Positions 7,282 to 15,393 of a stretch of DNA of 18,310 nucleotides are shown piece by piece. This stretch comes from Eubacterium sp. UBA3720 (GTDB taxonomy: Bacteria; Bacillota; Clostridia; Lachnospirales; Lachnospiraceae), in NCBI GenBank assembly GCA_002371335.1, contig DFHP01000186.1, positions 18,497 through 36,806 on the forward strand, given 5' to 3'. The translations under genes and the position numbers were made by a program. Position 1 is the first letter of the stretch. Every line of letters begins with the position of its first letter. Under the pieces are notes generated by a model that was given only the letters and a program-made list of their open reading frames with translations, made no database searches and had not been told where the DNA came from.

Positions 7282-10200
7282 ATGAGTAAAGTTAGACGTG
7301 TATACGTGGAAAAGAAACCTGATTTTGCGGTCGCCGCCAAAGATCTTTGTCATGAAGCCAGATTTTATCTGGGACTTCCTCAGGTGGAGAGTATTCGTAT
7401 TCTTATCAGATACGACGTGGAAAATGTGAGTGACGAAACTTTTGAAAAGGCCTGCAGCGTGGTTTTTGCAGAGCCGCCAGTGGATACTCTTTATCATGAG
7501 ACTTTTCCGATGGATGCGGATGAGAGAGTATTTTCGGTAGAATATCTGCCGGGTCAGTTTGATCAGAGAGCCGATTCTGCCGAACAGTGTATTCAGTTCC
7601 TGAAGGAAGATGAAAAACCTGTCATCAGAAGCGCTACTACTTATGTAATTAAAGGGAATCTGTCGGACGAGGATGTCAATGTACTGAAAAAACACTGCAT
7701 TAATCCGGTAGACTCCAGAGAAACAGATCAGTCCAAACCTGAGACGCTTGTCATGACATTTGATGATCCTGAGGATGTTAAAGTGTTTGAAGGATTTACT
7801 GCTATGCAGGAGTCAGAGCTTAAAGAGCTGTATGATTCCCTGAATCTTGCAATGACCTTCAGGGATTTCCTGTTTATCCAGGATTATTTCAAAAATGACG
7901 AGCACAGAGATCCTACAGTGACCGAGGTGCGGGTGCTGGATACATACTGGTCGGATCATTGCCGTCATACGACTTTCCTTACGGAGCTTAAGGACATTGA
8001 ATTCGGCGAGGGAGACTATAAGAAACCGATCGTTGATTCCTATAACAGATACATTTCCGACAGAGAGATCCTATATAAAGGAAGGGACGACAAGTATCTC
8101 TGTCTGATGGATCTTGCCTGCCTGGCGGCAAAGAAGCTGAAAAAAGAGGGAAAACTGACGGATCAGGAAGAGTCCGACGAGATCAACGCATGCAGTATCG
8201 TGGTGCCTGTGGATGTGGACGGATCCTGTGAAGAATGGCTTATTAATTTTAAAAACGAAACACACAATCATCCGACGGAGATTGAGCCGTTCGGAGGTGC
8301 CGCCACATGTCTCGGCGGCGCGATCCGCGACCCGCTTTCCGGAAGGACTTATGTATATCAGGCAATGCGTGTGACAGGAGCCGCAGATCCTACAACGCCT
8401 GTACGGGATACGATCCCCGGAAAGCTTCCGCAGAAGACTCTGACACGGGGCGCCGCAAAGGGATACAGTTCATACGGTAATCAGATCGGTCTGGCTACAG
8501 GTTATGTAAAAGAGATATATCATCCGAATTATGTGGCCAAGCGTATGGAGATCGGCGCGGTAATGGCAGCTGCTCCAAGGAGAGCGGTGATCCGTGAAAA
8601 TTCTGATCCGGGCGATGTGATCATCCTTCTGGGAGGACGTACAGGCCGCGATGGTATCGGCGGAGCAACGGGTTCTTCGAAGAAACACACGACCTCCTCG
8701 CTGTCTACCTGCGGCGCGGAAGTTCAGAAGGGTAATGCGCCTACTGAGCGGAAGCTTCAGAGAATGTTCCGCAGGGAGGAGGTCTCTCATATAATCAAGA
8801 AATGTAATGATTTCGGCGCGGGCGGAGTATCAGTAGCCATTGGAGAACTGGCGGACGGTCTTATCATTGACCTGGACAAAGTTCCGAAGAAATATGCAGG
8901 TCTTGACGGAACAGAGCTTGCGATCTCCGAATCACAGGAAAGAATGGCTGTCGTTGTAGATCCAAAAGACGTAGATAAATTCCTGGAATATGCGAAAGAA
9001 GAGAATCTGGAAGCTGTGAAGGTTGCGGTGGTGACAGAAGAGCCCAGACTGCGTCTGAACTGGAGAGGAAAAACGATCGTTGATCTTTCAAGAGCATTCA
9101 TGAATACCAATGGCGCTCATCAGGAAACCGGCGTATATGTGGAGATACCGTCCAGAGAAGATAATATCCTGAAGAGATGGGGAGATATAGAGGACGTTAA
9201 AGTTAAATGGCTGGAGGTTCTTTCTGATCTGAATGAATGTTCGCAGAAGGGTCTTGTGGAGATGTTTGACGCTTCCATCGGCGCCTGCAGTACGCTCATG
9301 CCGTACGGCGGAAAATACCAGATGACAGAAACACAGTCTATGGTCGCAAAGGTTCCCGTTCAGGGAGGAAAGACAGAGACAGTGACTATGATGAGTTACG
9401 GATTTGATCCGTATGTATCCAGCTGGAGTCCGTATCACGGCGCTGTCTATGCGGTGACGGAATCGATCGCGCGCATAGCAGCCACAGGCGGAGACTATAA
9501 AAAGATCCATTTTACGTTCCAGGAGTATTTCCGGAGAATGAGCAGCGATCCGAAACGCTGGAGTCAGCCTTTTGCAGCTCTTCTGGGAGCTTACGAGGCG
9601 CAGATACGCTACGGTCTCGGCTCAATAGGCGGAAAGGACAGTATGTCGGGAAGCTTTGACGAGATCGACGTTCCGCCGACTCTTGTTTCTTTCGCAGTCG
9701 ATGTGGCAAAGGTAAACGACATTATCACTCCTGAGCTTAAAAAAGCAGGAGATAAGCTTGTATGGATCCGCATACCTGTAGATGAGTACGATCTGCCGGA
9801 GTATGAAGGTGTCATGGATGTTTACGACAAGCTGCATGAGGATATGCAGGCCGGAAGAGTAAGGGCTGCGTATGCGCTGGATCGCTTCGGAATCATCCCT
9901 GCTGTCAGCAAGATGGCATTCGGAAACGGTTTCGGTCTGAAACTCGAACACAGCATAGACGAGAGAGATCTGTTCAGTCCTCATATAGGAGACATCGTAT
10001 GCGAAGTGTCAGGCGAAGATGTAGGCAGACTGGCTTCGACATATACAGTGATAGGCGAGGTCCTTGCGGATCCGGTATTCAAATACAGACATTATGAGAT
10101 CAGTGCAGGGGAGGCTCTCGAAGCCTGGAGCAAACCGCTTTCAGGCGTATTTAAACAGGTTTCCGGTCAGGAGCCGGTCAATACCGGTGTCGAAGACAAA

Positions 10201-11046
10201 GGCTTGTTTAACGCCGGAAATATCGCGGTATGCAGTCATAAGATCGCCAGACCTACAGTGTTTATCCCGGTATTCCCGGGAAGCAACTGCGAGTTTGACA
10301 GTGCCAAAGCGTTTGAAAACGCCGGCGCGCAAGTGATCACAAAGGTATTCCGCAATCTTACGGCGCAGGATATCATGGAATCTGTAGATGTGTTCAGTGA
10401 TGCGATAAGACAGTCTCAGATCATAATGTTCCCGGGAGGCTTCTCCGCGGGCGATGAGCCGGATGGCTCCGCAAAATTCTTTGCCACCGCATTCCAGAAC
10501 GCGAAGATCAAAGAAGCGGTTATGGATCTGCTGAATAACCGGGACGGCCTTGCCCTTGGAATCTGTAACGGTTTCCAGGCGCTGATCAAACTCGGACTGG
10601 TTCCTTACGGAGAGATCGTGGGACAGCAGAGTGATTCTCCTACGCTGACGTTTAATACGGTAGGACGTCATATCTCAAAGATGGCTTATACGAAGGTAGT
10701 ATCAAACAAGTCTCCGTGGCTTGCAGAGGCAGAGCTTGGAGGAGTGTATACGAATCCGGCGTCTCACGGGGAGGGTCGTTTTGTAGCCGGCAGAGAGTGG
10801 ATCGAAAAACTGCAGGCAAACGGACAGATCGCCACCAGATATTGTGATCTGGACGGAAACTTTACAGATGATGAATACTGGAATATAAACGGTTCCTATT
10901 TTAACATCGAAGGAATTACGAGTCCTGACGGACGTGTTCTCGGAAAGATGTGCCATTCGGAAAGACGTGACGACGGCGTTGCAGTGAATATTTACGGAGA
11001 ACAGGACCTTAAGATATTTGAATCAGGAATACGTTACTTTTCATGA
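7282..11046 (+). CDS. purL: Phosphoribosylformylglycinamidine synthase, single-chain PurL (PurS-PurL-PurQ fusion type)
   Basis: This enzyme converts FGAR, glutamine and ATP to FGAM in the fourth step of de novo purine synthesis. The 1254-residue chain is the large fused type rather than the separate PurS/PurL/PurQ proteins of Bacillus. An N-terminal PurS-like region is followed by the synthase core with YWSDHCRHTTF (near residue 222), FKNETHNHPTEIEPFGG (near 326) and GGAIRD. A second AIR-synthase-like half contains GLGSIGGKDSMSGSFDE (near 777). The C-terminal class I glutamine amidotransferase domain starts near 990 (FIPVFPGSNCEFDSAKAFE), with the nucleophile C1095 in LGICNGFQ and the H1225/E1227 pair in MCHSERR. 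The start follows AAGGA (7269-7273) by eight bases. No other purine gene adjoins it here. All expected catalytic residues are present. Confidence 0.97.
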   Translation: MSKVRRVYVEKKPDFAVAAKDLCHEARFYLGLPQVESIRILIRYDVENVSDETFEKACSVVFAEPPVDTLYHETFPMDADERVFSVEYLPGQFDQRADSAEQCIQFLKEDEKPVIRSATTYVIKGNLSDEDVNVLKKHCINPVDSRETDQSKPETLVMTFDDPEDVKVFEGFTAMQESELKELYDSLNLAMTFRDFLFIQDYFKNDEHRDPTVTEVRVLDTYWSDHCRHTTFLTELKDIEFGEGDYKKPIVDSYNRYISDREILYKGRDDKYLCLMDLACLAAKKLKKEGKLTDQEESDEINACSIVVPVDVDGSCEEWLINFKNETHNHPTEIEPFGGAATCLGGAIRDPLSGRTYVYQAMRVTGAADPTTPVRDTIPGKLPQKTLTRGAAKGYSSYGNQIGLATGYVKEIYHPNYVAKRMEIGAVMAAAPRRAVIRENSDPGDVIILLGGRTGRDGIGGATGSSKKHTTSSLSTCGAEVQKGNAPTERKLQRMFRREEVSHIIKKCNDFGAGGVSVAIGELADGLIIDLDKVPKKYAGLDGTELAISESQERMAVVVDPKDVDKFLEYAKEENLEAVKVAVVTEEPRLRLNWRGKTIVDLSRAFMNTNGAHQETGVYVEIPSREDNILKRWGDIEDVKVKWLEVLSDLNECSQKGLVEMFDASIGACSTLMPYGGKYQMTETQSMVAKVPVQGGKTETVTMMSYGFDPYVSSWSPYHGAVYAVTESIARIAATGGDYKKIHFTFQEYFRRMSSDPKRWSQPFAALLGAYEAQIRYGLGSIGGKDSMSGSFDEIDVPPTLVSFAVDVAKVNDIITPELKKAGDKLVWIRIPVDEYDLPEYEGVMDVYDKLHEDMQAGRVRAAYALDRFGIIPAVSKMAFGNGFGLKLEHSIDERDLFSPHIGDIVCEVSGEDVGRLASTYTVIGEVLADPVFKYRHYEISAGEALEAWSKPLSGVFKQVSGQEPVNTGVEDKGLFNAGNIAVCSHKIARPTVFIPVFPGSNCEFDSAKAFENAGAQVITKVFRNLTAQDIMESVDVFSDAIRQSQIIMFPGGFSAGDEPDGSAKFFATAFQNAKIKEAVMDLLNNRDGLALGICNGFQALIKLGLVPYGEIVGQQSDSPTLTFNTVGRHISKMAYTKVVSNKSPWLAEAELGGVYTNPASHGEGRFVAGREWIEKLQANGQIATRYCDLDGNFTDDEYWNINGSYFNIEGITSPDGRVLGKMCHSERRDDGVAVNIYGEQDLKIFESGIRYFS

Positions 11047-11055
11047 TCGGCCTGT

Positions 11056-11130
11056 GCTGCCGTAAAAGGAGCAAGGTCAGCCGCCGCACGGCAGCTTTGC
11101 TTCCTTGCTTTGTGCGGTGTGCGCACCCCC
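11056..11130 (+). other. GC-rich, pseudoknot-capable intergenic segment after purL
   Basis: GCTGCCGT (11056-11063) pairs with ACGGCAGC (11088-11095), and AGCAAGG (11070-11076) pairs with CCTTGCT (11103-11109). The two stems interleave, the order of an H-type pseudoknot with loops of 6, 11 and 7 bases. CCGCAC (11084-11089) can instead pair with GTGCGG (11112-11117), and a nested form (second stem enclosing GCCG/CGGC) is also possible. A C-run (11125-11131) follows. No proper T-run follows any stem, so it is a poor intrinsic terminator. Complementarity is seen directly; the fold and any function are inference. Confidence 0.45.
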
Positions 11131-11209
11131 CTTCAGAAGGTTTGTATCATGGGAAATGATCGGATTTTCCTATAACAAAATAGAATTTTAATAAGGATGG
11201 TATAAAACA

Positions 11210-11713
11210 ATGGGCTTACTTGAACAGTGGCGCGAGATGGCGTATGACCAAAACGCAGATAAGAACGAACTACAGAATTTCTGGGCAAATTATTTTAATC
11301 TTGAGAAGGGCGTTTATGAACAGCTTCTTGAGGAACCGGATGTGGAAGTGCAGGGCTCTGTGAAAGAACTTGCAGAGAAATATGATCTGGATATCATGAC
11401 AATGACGGGATTCCTCGACGGAATCAATGACAGTCTGGTCACGCCGAATCCGATCGAAGAGAATCTGACCGAAGACACGGCAGTCAGCCTGCGTTTCGAC
11501 AAGGAAAAGCTTTATAAGAATATGGTTGACGCAAAGGCGGACTGGCTGTACGGGCTGCCGCAGTGGAACGATATTTTCACAGAGGATAAAAGAAAAGAGC
11601 TTTATCTTGAGCAGAAAAAATCCGGTACTGTTGTAAAACCAAAAAAGATCGGACGTAACGACCCGTGTCCGTGCGGCAGCGGAAAGAAATACAAAAAGTG
11701 CTGCGGACGCTGA
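11210..11713 (+). CDS. SEC-C zinc-binding motif protein of unknown function
   Basis: A 167-residue soluble, acidic protein. The C-terminus, GRNDPCPCGSGKKYKKCCGR, is a complete SEC-C motif with C153, C155, C164 and C165 as probable zinc ligands; the same motif ends SecA, where it binds zinc and helps contact SecB and ribosomes. The N-terminal part (about 1-125) is unlike SecA and holds no motif I recognise; it looks mostly helical and acidic (NADKNELQNFWANYFNLEKG, TMTGFLDGINDSL). The short C-terminal tail suggests a zinc-dependent contact with a partner, possibly ribosome- or nucleic-acid-related, but this is inference. AAGGA (11193-11197) lies about 12 bases before the ATG, a longer spacing than usual. 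A strong terminator follows, so purL and this gene could form one unit. Confidence 0.85.
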   Translation: MGLLEQWREMAYDQNADKNELQNFWANYFNLEKGVYEQLLEEPDVEVQGSVKELAEKYDLDIMTMTGFLDGINDSLVTPNPIEENLTEDTAVSLRFDKEKLYKNMVDAKADWLYGLPQWNDIFTEDKRKELYLEQKKSGTVVKPKKIGRNDPCPCGSGKKYKKCCGR

Positions 11714-11771
11714 CCGGGGAAAGAAAGATCCTGAGATAGAATAACCGGAATCCCTGTAAATACGTAGAAAT

Positions 11772-11825
11772 GCTGCGGATCGCAGCGGTCTGAAGGATAC
11801 AGGCCGTGATCCGCAGCTTTTTGTT
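11772..11825 (+). terminator. Strong intrinsic terminator after the SEC-C gene
   Basis: GCTGCGGATC (11772-11781) pairs perfectly with GATCCGCAGC (11808-11817). An inner stem, CGGTCT (11786-11791) with AGGCCG (11801-11806), stacks inside it. TTTTTG follows. It separates the purL/SEC-C unit from coaX. Confidence 0.92.
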
Positions 11826-11939
11826 TCACACAAATTCCTCGCTGTCAGAGTTTTGTAATTATCTCAGTGAGGGAAGATCCCCGATTCTTAAGCGGCGGGA
11901 CCTGAACCGGCTGATGCAGGATTATGTAAGGAGAAATAC

Positions 11940-12746
11940 ATGCTATTTGCGGTTGACGTAGGAAATACAAATATAGTGCTGGGATGCATAAACGACAATG
12001 GAGTATCTTTTATAGAACGTTTATCGACAGATACGAAGGCGACAGAGATGGAATATGCGATCAGGATCAAAAATGTTTTTGATATACATAACGTTTCCTG
12101 TGAGTCGATCGAAGGGTGCATTATTTCGTCCGTCGTTCCGCAGCTGACCGATCTGATAAGAAAAGCGGCCGGAAAACTGATGGACGTTCCTGTAAAAATC
12201 GTCGGGCCGGGGGTGAAGACAGGATTGAATATCCGTATAGATGATCCCGCGACGCTCGGAAGTGATCTTCTGGTGGATTCTGTCGCGGCGATCGCTGAGT
12301 ATCCGGTCCCCGCGATCATTATTGACATGGGAACGGCGACCACTTTTTGTGTAATCAACAGTAAAAAACAATACATAGGCGGGCTTGTGGTGCCGGGAGT
12401 GAAGACGTCTCTTCAGTCGCTGGTAAATAACACCTCACTTCTGCAGCATATAAGCCTGCAGCCGCCAAAGAAGCTTATCGGCAGCAATACGATGGACGCC
12501 ATGCGGGGCGGGATCATATACGGAAACGCTTCCATGGTAGACGGTATGATAGACAGGATCAGAGACGAGGTAGGCGAAGAATGTACGCTGATAGCGACAG
12601 GCGGTCTTGCCAGAGATATTATTCCGTGGTGCAGGCATAATATCGTTATTGACGATGATCTTCTTTTGAAAGGGTTAAAGCTGATCTATGAAAAGAATAA
12701 AAAGCAGCATTCCGGTAATGCGGCTGAAAGAAAAGACGGTCGGTGA
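11940..12746 (+). CDS. coaX: Type III pantothenate kinase
   Basis: CoaX phosphorylates pantothenate with ATP in the first step of coenzyme A synthesis. The 268-residue protein has the family's ASKHA-fold signatures: the N-terminal phosphate loop VDVGNTN (residues 5-11), the segment GPGVKTGLNIRIDDPATLGSD with the presumed catalytic D109, and IIIDMGTATTFCVI (about 126-139) with the GTATT phosphate-binding turn, followed by GGLVVPGVKTSLQSL. In many CoaX proteins the D109 motif reads GADR; here it is GSDLL, so the following Arg is absent. TAAGGAG (11928-11934) is well spaced before the ATG. The gene comes just after a terminator and so needs its own promoter, which I could not place with confidence in 11826-11925. 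A small GGTC/GACC hairpin with a T-run overlaps its stop (12739-12754) and may weakly terminate it. Confidence 0.96.
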   Translation: MLFAVDVGNTNIVLGCINDNGVSFIERLSTDTKATEMEYAIRIKNVFDIHNVSCESIEGCIISSVVPQLTDLIRKAAGKLMDVPVKIVGPGVKTGLNIRIDDPATLGSDLLVDSVAAIAEYPVPAIIIDMGTATTFCVINSKKQYIGGLVVPGVKTSLQSLVNNTSLLQHISLQPPKKLIGSNTMDAMRGGIIYGNASMVDGMIDRIRDEVGEECTLIATGGLARDIIPWCRHNIVIDDDLLLKGLKLIYEKNKKQHSGNAAERKDGR

Positions 12747-12798
12747 CCTTTTTAAGACAAAGGCAATATTAACGGACAGAATAACAGTAAATATTTTC

Positions 12799-12817
12799 AG
12801 GAGGTATGAATCCTTTG
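12799..12817 (+). promoter_or_regulatory. Ribosome binding site that questions the clpC start codon
   Basis: AGGAGG (12799-12804) is only one base from the ATG at 12806, too close for normal initiation. An in-frame TTG at 12815-12817 sits ten bases after the AGGAGG and would give a protein starting (M)ASNKYTAQAAKAL. The choice is unresolved from sequence; the annotated ATG adds just three residues. Confidence 0.55.
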
Positions 12818-15268
12818 GCATCAAATAAATATACGGCTCAGGCGGCGAAAGCCCTGAAGATCGCCGAAAAGACCGCGGTTTCCAACGATCTTGGATATAT
12901 CGGTACAGAGCATATTTTGAGCGGACTTCTTCAGGAGGGAAATGGAACCGCCGCGATGATCCTGCAAAACAGCGGCGTAAAAAATGATACATTAAAAGCG
13001 ATGGCGGATCGTCTGATCGCTTCTATGAGCGGGTCTGAAGTAAAAACCGCGGGAGCAGTGCCAAGCCCCCGGGCGAAACAGGTGCTTGAGAACGCGGATA
13101 TAAACGCTGCTTTTTACGGCTGTGAAAAAACCGGAACAGAACATATTCTTCTCGCGATGCTGCAGGAACCGGACTGCGTTGCCGTGCGCCTGCTTTTTAC
13201 GATGGGGATCGATCTGCAAAAACTATATCTGGATATATTAAAGGCTATGGGACGTTCCGAGCAGCAGATCCAGCAGGAGATCAGTGCTTTCGGATCAAAT
13301 GATTCCGGCGCTGATCAGACGGAGACGCTGGATCAGTTCAGCAGGGATCTGACAGAAATGGCGCTTAGCGGAAAAATGGATCCTGTCATCGGAAGAGATA
13401 ATGAAATATCAAGGATCATTCAGGTGCTGAGCCGCAGGACAAAGAATAATCCCTGCCTGATAGGCGAACCCGGAGTCGGAAAGACGGCTATAGTAGAAGG
13501 TCTTGCGCAGCGTCTGGCAGGGGGCGCGGTACCGGATAGTATAAAAGGGAAAAGACTTCTTTCGCTGGATATGTCAGGAATGGTTGCGGGAACCAAATAC
13601 CGCGGAGAATTCGAGCAGAGAATAAAAAAGGTCATAGCCGAGGTCAGCGAAAACAAAAACATTATTCTCTTTGTGGATGAGCTGCATACGCTGATCGGCG
13701 CGGGGGGCGCTGAAGGAGCTATGGATGCATCCAATATTCTTAAACCGGCTCTTTCCAGAGGAGAGATCCAGCTGATCGGCGCGACTACAATAGACGAGTA
13801 CAGGAAACGAATCGAAAAAGATGCCGCTCTGGAAAGACGTTTTCAGCAGATCATGGTAGAAGAGCCTTCTGAGGAAGAGTCGATAGAAATTCTTAAGGGG
13901 CTCAGGCCGCACTATGAGAAGCATCATAACCTGAAGATCACCGATGAAGCGATAGAAACAGCGGTCCGGATGAGCGTACGTTATGTGAATGACCGTTTTC
14001 TGCCGGACAAGGCTATTGATGTAATGGATGAGAGCGCCGCCAGAGTCAGGCTTTATGGTTATCATCACCTTGATGAGCTGCAGGAGAAGCAGAAAATGCT
14101 CGCAGCTCTTGAAGAGGAAAAAATAAACGCCGTCCGGGCAGATGATCCGGAAAAAATGGAATCGATCCGATCCGGGCAGGAGGAGCTTGAGAAAGAGATC
14201 ATAAAACTAAAAGCAGGAAGGAACCGCAGGCGGGGCCGAAAGTCAACCGAGGTCACTTCCGGGGATGTGGCAAAGACCATTTCCGCATGGACGCAGATAC
14301 CTCTGGAAAAGATCGCCGGATCGGAGTCCAGAAGGCTTGCCAGACTGGAGGCGGAGCTTCATAAGCGTGTTATCGGACAGGATGAAGCCGTAACGGCACT
14401 TGCCAGATCGATCAGGAGAGGCCGCGTCGGTCTGAAAGATCCGAAAAAACCGATCGGCTCATTTTTGTTTCTGGGTCCTACCGGAGTTGGAAAGACCGAA
14501 CTCTGCAAAGCGCTTGCCGATACTGTTTTTGGCACGGAGGACGCGCTGATCAGGATAGATATGTCGGAATATATGGAGAAACACAGTGTATCCAGACTGA
14601 TCGGGTCACCTCCGGGATATGTGGGATACGAAGAGGGCGGCCAGCTTTCCGAGATGGTCAGAAGACATCCTTACAGTGTCATACTGTTCGATGAGATCGA
14701 AAAAGCTCATCCGGATGTATTTAATATACTGCTTCAGGTACTGGACGACGGCCATATTACTGATAGCCATGGCCGTAAGGTCAACTTCAAGGAAACTGTA
14801 ATCATTATGACTTCCAACGCCGGAGCCATGAGGATCCAGCAGCCGAAGCATCTGGGTTTTGCCGTGGATGAAAATGAAGAGAATGATTATATAATCATGA
14901 GGGAGCAGGTCATGAATGAGATCAGAGACATATTCCGTCCGGAATTCCTGAACAGGATCGATGAAACGATCGTTTTCCATCCGCTGAACATGACTCACAT
15001 GAAGAAGATCCTCAACCTTCTGCTGAAGGATCTGACAGAAAGATGTGCCGAACAGATGAATATCGAACTGCATGTGACGGATAAGGCGAAGGAAAAGATC
15101 ATAAAAGACAGCTATGACAGTAAATACGGAGCGCGTCCTCTGAAGAGAGCGATACAGACGATGTTGGAGAATCCTCTTTCTGAAAAGATACTCGACGGGT
15201 CTGTCATCGAGGGCAGAAAAACCTATGTCAGAGTGTCCGGCGGAGAGCTTGTGTTTGAGTCAAAATAA
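12806..15268 (+). CDS. clpC: ClpC-type AAA+ unfoldase, ATP-binding subunit of Clp protease
   Basis: This class I Hsp100 protein unfolds substrates and feeds them to the ClpP peptidase. The 820 residues show two Clp-N repeats (YTAQAAKALKIAEK, GTEHILSGLLQ near 30-40 and GTEHILLAMLQ near 110-120). AAA-1 has Walker A GEPGVGKT (220-227) and Walker B FVDELHTLIGAGG. A short coiled-coil middle domain lies about 425-475, the ClpC length rather than the long ClpB one. AAA-2 has GPTGVGKT (557-564), FDEIEKAHPDVFN and a C-terminal GARPLKRAI. The tripeptide L683-G684-F685 fits the loop that docks into ClpP. In Bacillus clpC follows ctsR-mcsA-mcsB, but none of these is here: coaX precedes it by 59 bases. 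No CtsR operator was recognised in the short upstream gap. The start codon is uncertain (ATG 12806 or TTG 12815). Confidence 0.94.
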   Translation: MNPLASNKYTAQAAKALKIAEKTAVSNDLGYIGTEHILSGLLQEGNGTAAMILQNSGVKNDTLKAMADRLIASMSGSEVKTAGAVPSPRAKQVLENADINAAFYGCEKTGTEHILLAMLQEPDCVAVRLLFTMGIDLQKLYLDILKAMGRSEQQIQQEISAFGSNDSGADQTETLDQFSRDLTEMALSGKMDPVIGRDNEISRIIQVLSRRTKNNPCLIGEPGVGKTAIVEGLAQRLAGGAVPDSIKGKRLLSLDMSGMVAGTKYRGEFEQRIKKVIAEVSENKNIILFVDELHTLIGAGGAEGAMDASNILKPALSRGEIQLIGATTIDEYRKRIEKDAALERRFQQIMVEEPSEEESIEILKGLRPHYEKHHNLKITDEAIETAVRMSVRYVNDRFLPDKAIDVMDESAARVRLYGYHHLDELQEKQKMLAALEEEKINAVRADDPEKMESIRSGQEELEKEIIKLKAGRNRRRGRKSTEVTSGDVAKTISAWTQIPLEKIAGSESRRLARLEAELHKRVIGQDEAVTALARSIRRGRVGLKDPKKPIGSFLFLGPTGVGKTELCKALADTVFGTEDALIRIDMSEYMEKHSVSRLIGSPPGYVGYEEGGQLSEMVRRHPYSVILFDEIEKAHPDVFNILLQVLDDGHITDSHGRKVNFKETVIIMTSNAGAMRIQQPKHLGFAVDENEENDYIIMREQVMNEIRDIFRPEFLNRIDETIVFHPLNMTHMKKILNLLLKDLTERCAEQMNIELHVTDKAKEKIIKDSYDSKYGARPLKRAIQTMLENPLSEKILDGSVIEGRKTYVRVSGGELVFESK

Positions 15269-15296
15269 GTTTAGAATTATTCATAATTTAGTCACA

Positions 15297-15322
15297 TATA
15301 ATGATATAATGTGATATATAAT
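15297..15322 (+). promoter_or_regulatory. Extended -10 promoter region with three TATAAT hexamers
   Basis: Perfect TATAAT occurs at 15297-15302, 15305-15310 and 15317-15322. The middle copy has an upstream TGA, forming a consensus extended -10 (TGATATAAT), while no good -35 is seen. The first two sit between inverted half-sites TCACAT (15292-15297) and ATGTGA (15309-15314) separated by 11 bases. Probably drives the gene at 15394; an imperfect GCG-CTT hairpin (15336-15354) lies in the leader. Confidence 0.6.
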
Positions 15323-15393
15323 ATTTTTGTGAAATGCGCCTTGAAAAAAGACGCAGAAACAGAAGAATAAGTATTTTTCAGTGAGGTAAAAAC

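Noticed and set aside
10141..10671. Minus-strand open frame of 176 codons inside purL
   Set aside because: It overlaps the glutaminase domain of purL and has no recognisable domain; the plus-strand protein explains the codon pattern.
11270..11833. Minus-strand open frame of 187 codons over the SEC-C gene and its terminator
   Set aside because: It is antisense to a supported gene, runs through a strong terminator hairpin and has no recognisable domain.
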